A model generated the notes under the pieces. It made no database searches and had not been told where the DNA came from. It saw nothing but the letters and a program-made list of their open reading frames with translations. 6,907 nucleotides of DNA, taken from contig JAFGJF010000243.1 of assembly GCA_016929205.1 (NCBI GenBank), positions 1 through 6,907 of the forward strand, written 5' to 3'. A program made the position numbers and the translations under genes. The DNA comes from Anaerolineae bacterium (GTDB lineage: Bacteria; Chloroflexota; Anaerolineae; JAFGEY01). This document shows, one piece after another, positions 5,764 through 6,907 of this stretch; position 1 is the stretch's first letter; each line of letters opens with the position of its first letter.

Positions 5764-6327
5764 ATGCAAAGAGCAAAAGATATGGAAGAAAAACAACGCG
5801 AAGAACGACTCAGGACATTGAAAGCCCGTTTTGAGAAAAACATGAACCGCCATCAAGGTCTTGAATGGGCTAAAATACAGGCAAATCTGGAAGCTCATCC
5901 CGAAAAACTGTGGTCGCTGCATGAAATGGAAAGAACTGGTGGTGAACCAGATGTTATTGGTTATGATACAACGACACAAGAATATATTTTCTGTGATTGT
6001 GCAGCCGAAAGCCCGCAAGGCCGCCGAAATCTTTGTTACGATCGGGAAGCGCTGGAATCAAGAAAAAAATTCAAGCCGGAAAATAACGTTCTCGATATGG
6101 CTGCTGCCATGGGCATTGAGCTGCTAACAGAAGAACAATATCGAGAGTTGCAGACACTTGGACATTTCGATACGAAAACATCAAGCTGGGTGAAAACACC
6201 TGACGATATTAGAAAACTCGGTGGTGCCATCTTTGCCGATTTCCGCTACGGCCATGTTTTTGTGTATCACAACGGTGCAGAATCGTACTATGCTGCCAGG
6301 GGGTTCCGGGGTTCGCTCAGGATCTAG
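5764..6327 (+). CDS. DUF4256 family protein
   Basis: The 187-residue product matches DUF4256 (PF14066) along its whole length. Conserved runs include RFEKNMNRHQGLEWAKIQ, LWSLHEMERTGGEPDVIGYD, CDCAAESPQGRRNLCYDREA, DMAAAMGIELLTEEQYREL, TKTSSWVKTP, and a C-terminal FVYHNGAESYYAARGFRGSL. Members are soluble cytoplasmic proteins of unknown function, usually about 185 residues. ATG 5764 is chosen for family length, with GAAAGG about 11 bases before it. ATG 5782 is a close alternative, and the GTG at 5713 would give an unlikely poly-Val start overlapping the hydrolase. The first 20 residues are lysine- and glutamate-rich and probably helical. Base use is noticeably A-rich (AAA for Lys, AGA for Arg) compared with its GC-richer neighbours, which suggests a separate origin. 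No own promoter is obvious. Confidence 0.9.
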   Translation: MQRAKDMEEKQREERLRTLKARFEKNMNRHQGLEWAKIQANLEAHPEKLWSLHEMERTGGEPDVIGYDTTTQEYIFCDCAAESPQGRRNLCYDREALESRKKFKPENNVLDMAAAMGIELLTEEQYRELQTLGHFDTKTSSWVKTPDDIRKLGGAIFADFRYGHVFVYHNGAESYYAARGFRGSLRI

Positions 6328-6363
6328 GGCTTGCACAACTGGTCATATGAGGAGGTGGCGTCG

Positions 6364-6411
6364 GTGCCGCGGGAAAGCGTTACGGTGAGTGAACAGAATG
6401 ATAGAGGATAA
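6364..6411 (+). CDS. Possible 15-residue mini-ORF ahead of the GNAT gene
   Basis: GTG 6364 opens a frame of 15 codons (VPRESVTVSEQNDRG) ending at TAA 6409-6411. It lies eight bases after AGGAGG (6350-6355), a near-perfect complement to the 16S rRNA tail. Its stop is eight bases before the GNAT start, and the GNAT ribosome binding site AGAGGA (6403-6408) lies inside its last codons. It could be a leader peptide that couples translation, or the stump of a deleted gene. No homology is recognised. Confidence 0.3.
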   Translation: MPRESVTVSEQNDRG

Positions 6412-6419
6412 ACACGAAT

Positions 6420-6907
6420 ATGCAAAGACGCACCTATACTGGAGAAGCCGATCTTGCACTGCTCCAAGAGTTTAATGCGGCGGCGATTGCCGCGACCGAT
6501 CATTGTGGATATCTCCATCCCGGAGACATCCCCCATCACCTTTTTAACGGTAACAAGTATTATGATCCTGCTGAAGTGATGACGATCTGGGAGGATGATC
6601 AAGGGGTGGCTGCGTGGCTGCTGGTGGGCCCTCGCCACAAGAGTTATGATGCCCAGGTGCGCCCCGATCTGCGGGGCAATGATCTTGAACGAGACGTTCT
6701 GGAATACGCCGATGAGCGCACGGTAGAACTCATGCGCCGGTATGATATTGACGGTGATTGTATCTATGGGGACGCATTCCAGGGCGACACAGCTCGAATT
6801 GAGCTCCTCCTGGCATTGGGTGAGATCTCTCGGATAGCCGGTCGGGCCACATTGAGCCACATGACCCAAGGCTCGGCGTGTCTGCCGGAGAACTCACTCA
6901 TAGTTTG
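6420..6907 (+). CDS. GNAT-family N-acetyltransferase (partial, 3' end outside window)
   Basis: From ATG 6420 the frame is open to the window edge for 162 codons. It opens MQRRTYTGEADLALLQEFNA, a typical N-terminus of GNAT proteins (PF00583) of about 300 residues with one or two domains. It continues with WEDDQGVAAWLLVGP (beta strands) and VRPDLRGNDLERDVLEYADE near residues 80-99, the place of the acetyl-CoA pyrophosphate loop (usually R/QxxGxG/A; here R85-G86-N-D-L, somewhat degenerate). AGAGGA lies 11 bases before the start. After residue 134 the usual LLxxLGF segment reads LLALGEISRIAGRATLSHM, which fits the family poorly. A frameshift or divergence there is possible. The substrate is unknown. 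Confidence 0.75.
   Translation, partial: MQRRTYTGEADLALLQEFNAAAIAATDHCGYLHPGDIPHHLFNGNKYYDPAEVMTIWEDDQGVAAWLLVGPRHKSYDAQVRPDLRGNDLERDVLEYADERTVELMRRYDIDGDCIYGDAFQGDTARIELLLALGEISRIAGRATLSHMTQGSACLPENSLIV

Noticed and set aside
6324..6869. 181-codon minus-strand ORF at the right end
   Set aside because: It has no domain, and the + strand encodes a recognisable GNAT protein with its own ribosome binding site over the same bases.

Overview
This window reads as accessory bacterial DNA of moderate GC content. The organism cannot be fixed from sequence alone. Chloroflexota is a reasonable guess because of the DUF433/DUF5615-type toxin-antitoxin module, the stand-alone E2-type acyltransferase, the DUF4256 protein and the intergenic repeats built on GTAGGTTGG...AAACCCAAC. 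Cyanobacteria and other phyla carry similar items. All convincing genes lie on the + strand.

Layout. Bases 2-106 are the last 34 codons of an alpha/beta hydrolase. Bases 107-985 hold no convincing gene. They contain a 14-bp inverted repeat whose arms are themselves palindromic (154-218), an orphan promoter-like site (228-256), two tandem copies of a ~36-bp hairpin repeat (444-525), and the first copy (912-982) of a second repeat that supplies the ribosome binding site of the next gene. A phosphotransferase of the APH/choline kinase fold follows (986-1933). The second copy of that repeat comes next (1989-2082), so the gene sits between direct repeats. A well-spaced promoter candidate (2196-2224) then precedes an intact DUF433 antitoxin-like gene (2308-2550) and a 51-codon remnant of its usual PIN-like toxin partner (2562-2717).

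Bases 2732-5728 form a tight cluster: a GT1/GT28-fold glycosyltransferase, a stand-alone 2-oxoacid-dehydrogenase-type acyltransferase joined to it by an ATGA overlap, and a class C beta-lactamase-like serine hydrolase overlapping the acyltransferase by 17 bases. The hydrolase is broken. It has lost its N-terminal region and carries an in-frame TGA where the family usually has Trp. The first two genes could glycosylate and then acylate a lipid or small molecule; this is inference.

A visibly A-rich DUF4256 gene (5764-6327) follows directly, then a 92-base gap with a 15-codon mini-ORF behind a perfect Shine-Dalgarno. The window ends inside a GNAT-family acetyltransferase (6420-6907).

The overall picture is a patchwork of small cargo genes, two of them decayed, separated by dispersed repeats. 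The most useful leads are the glycosyltransferase-acyltransferase pair, the toxin-less antitoxin, the TGA-interrupted hydrolase and the repeat-bracketed phosphotransferase. I did not find a clearly new multi-gene defence or mobile system.
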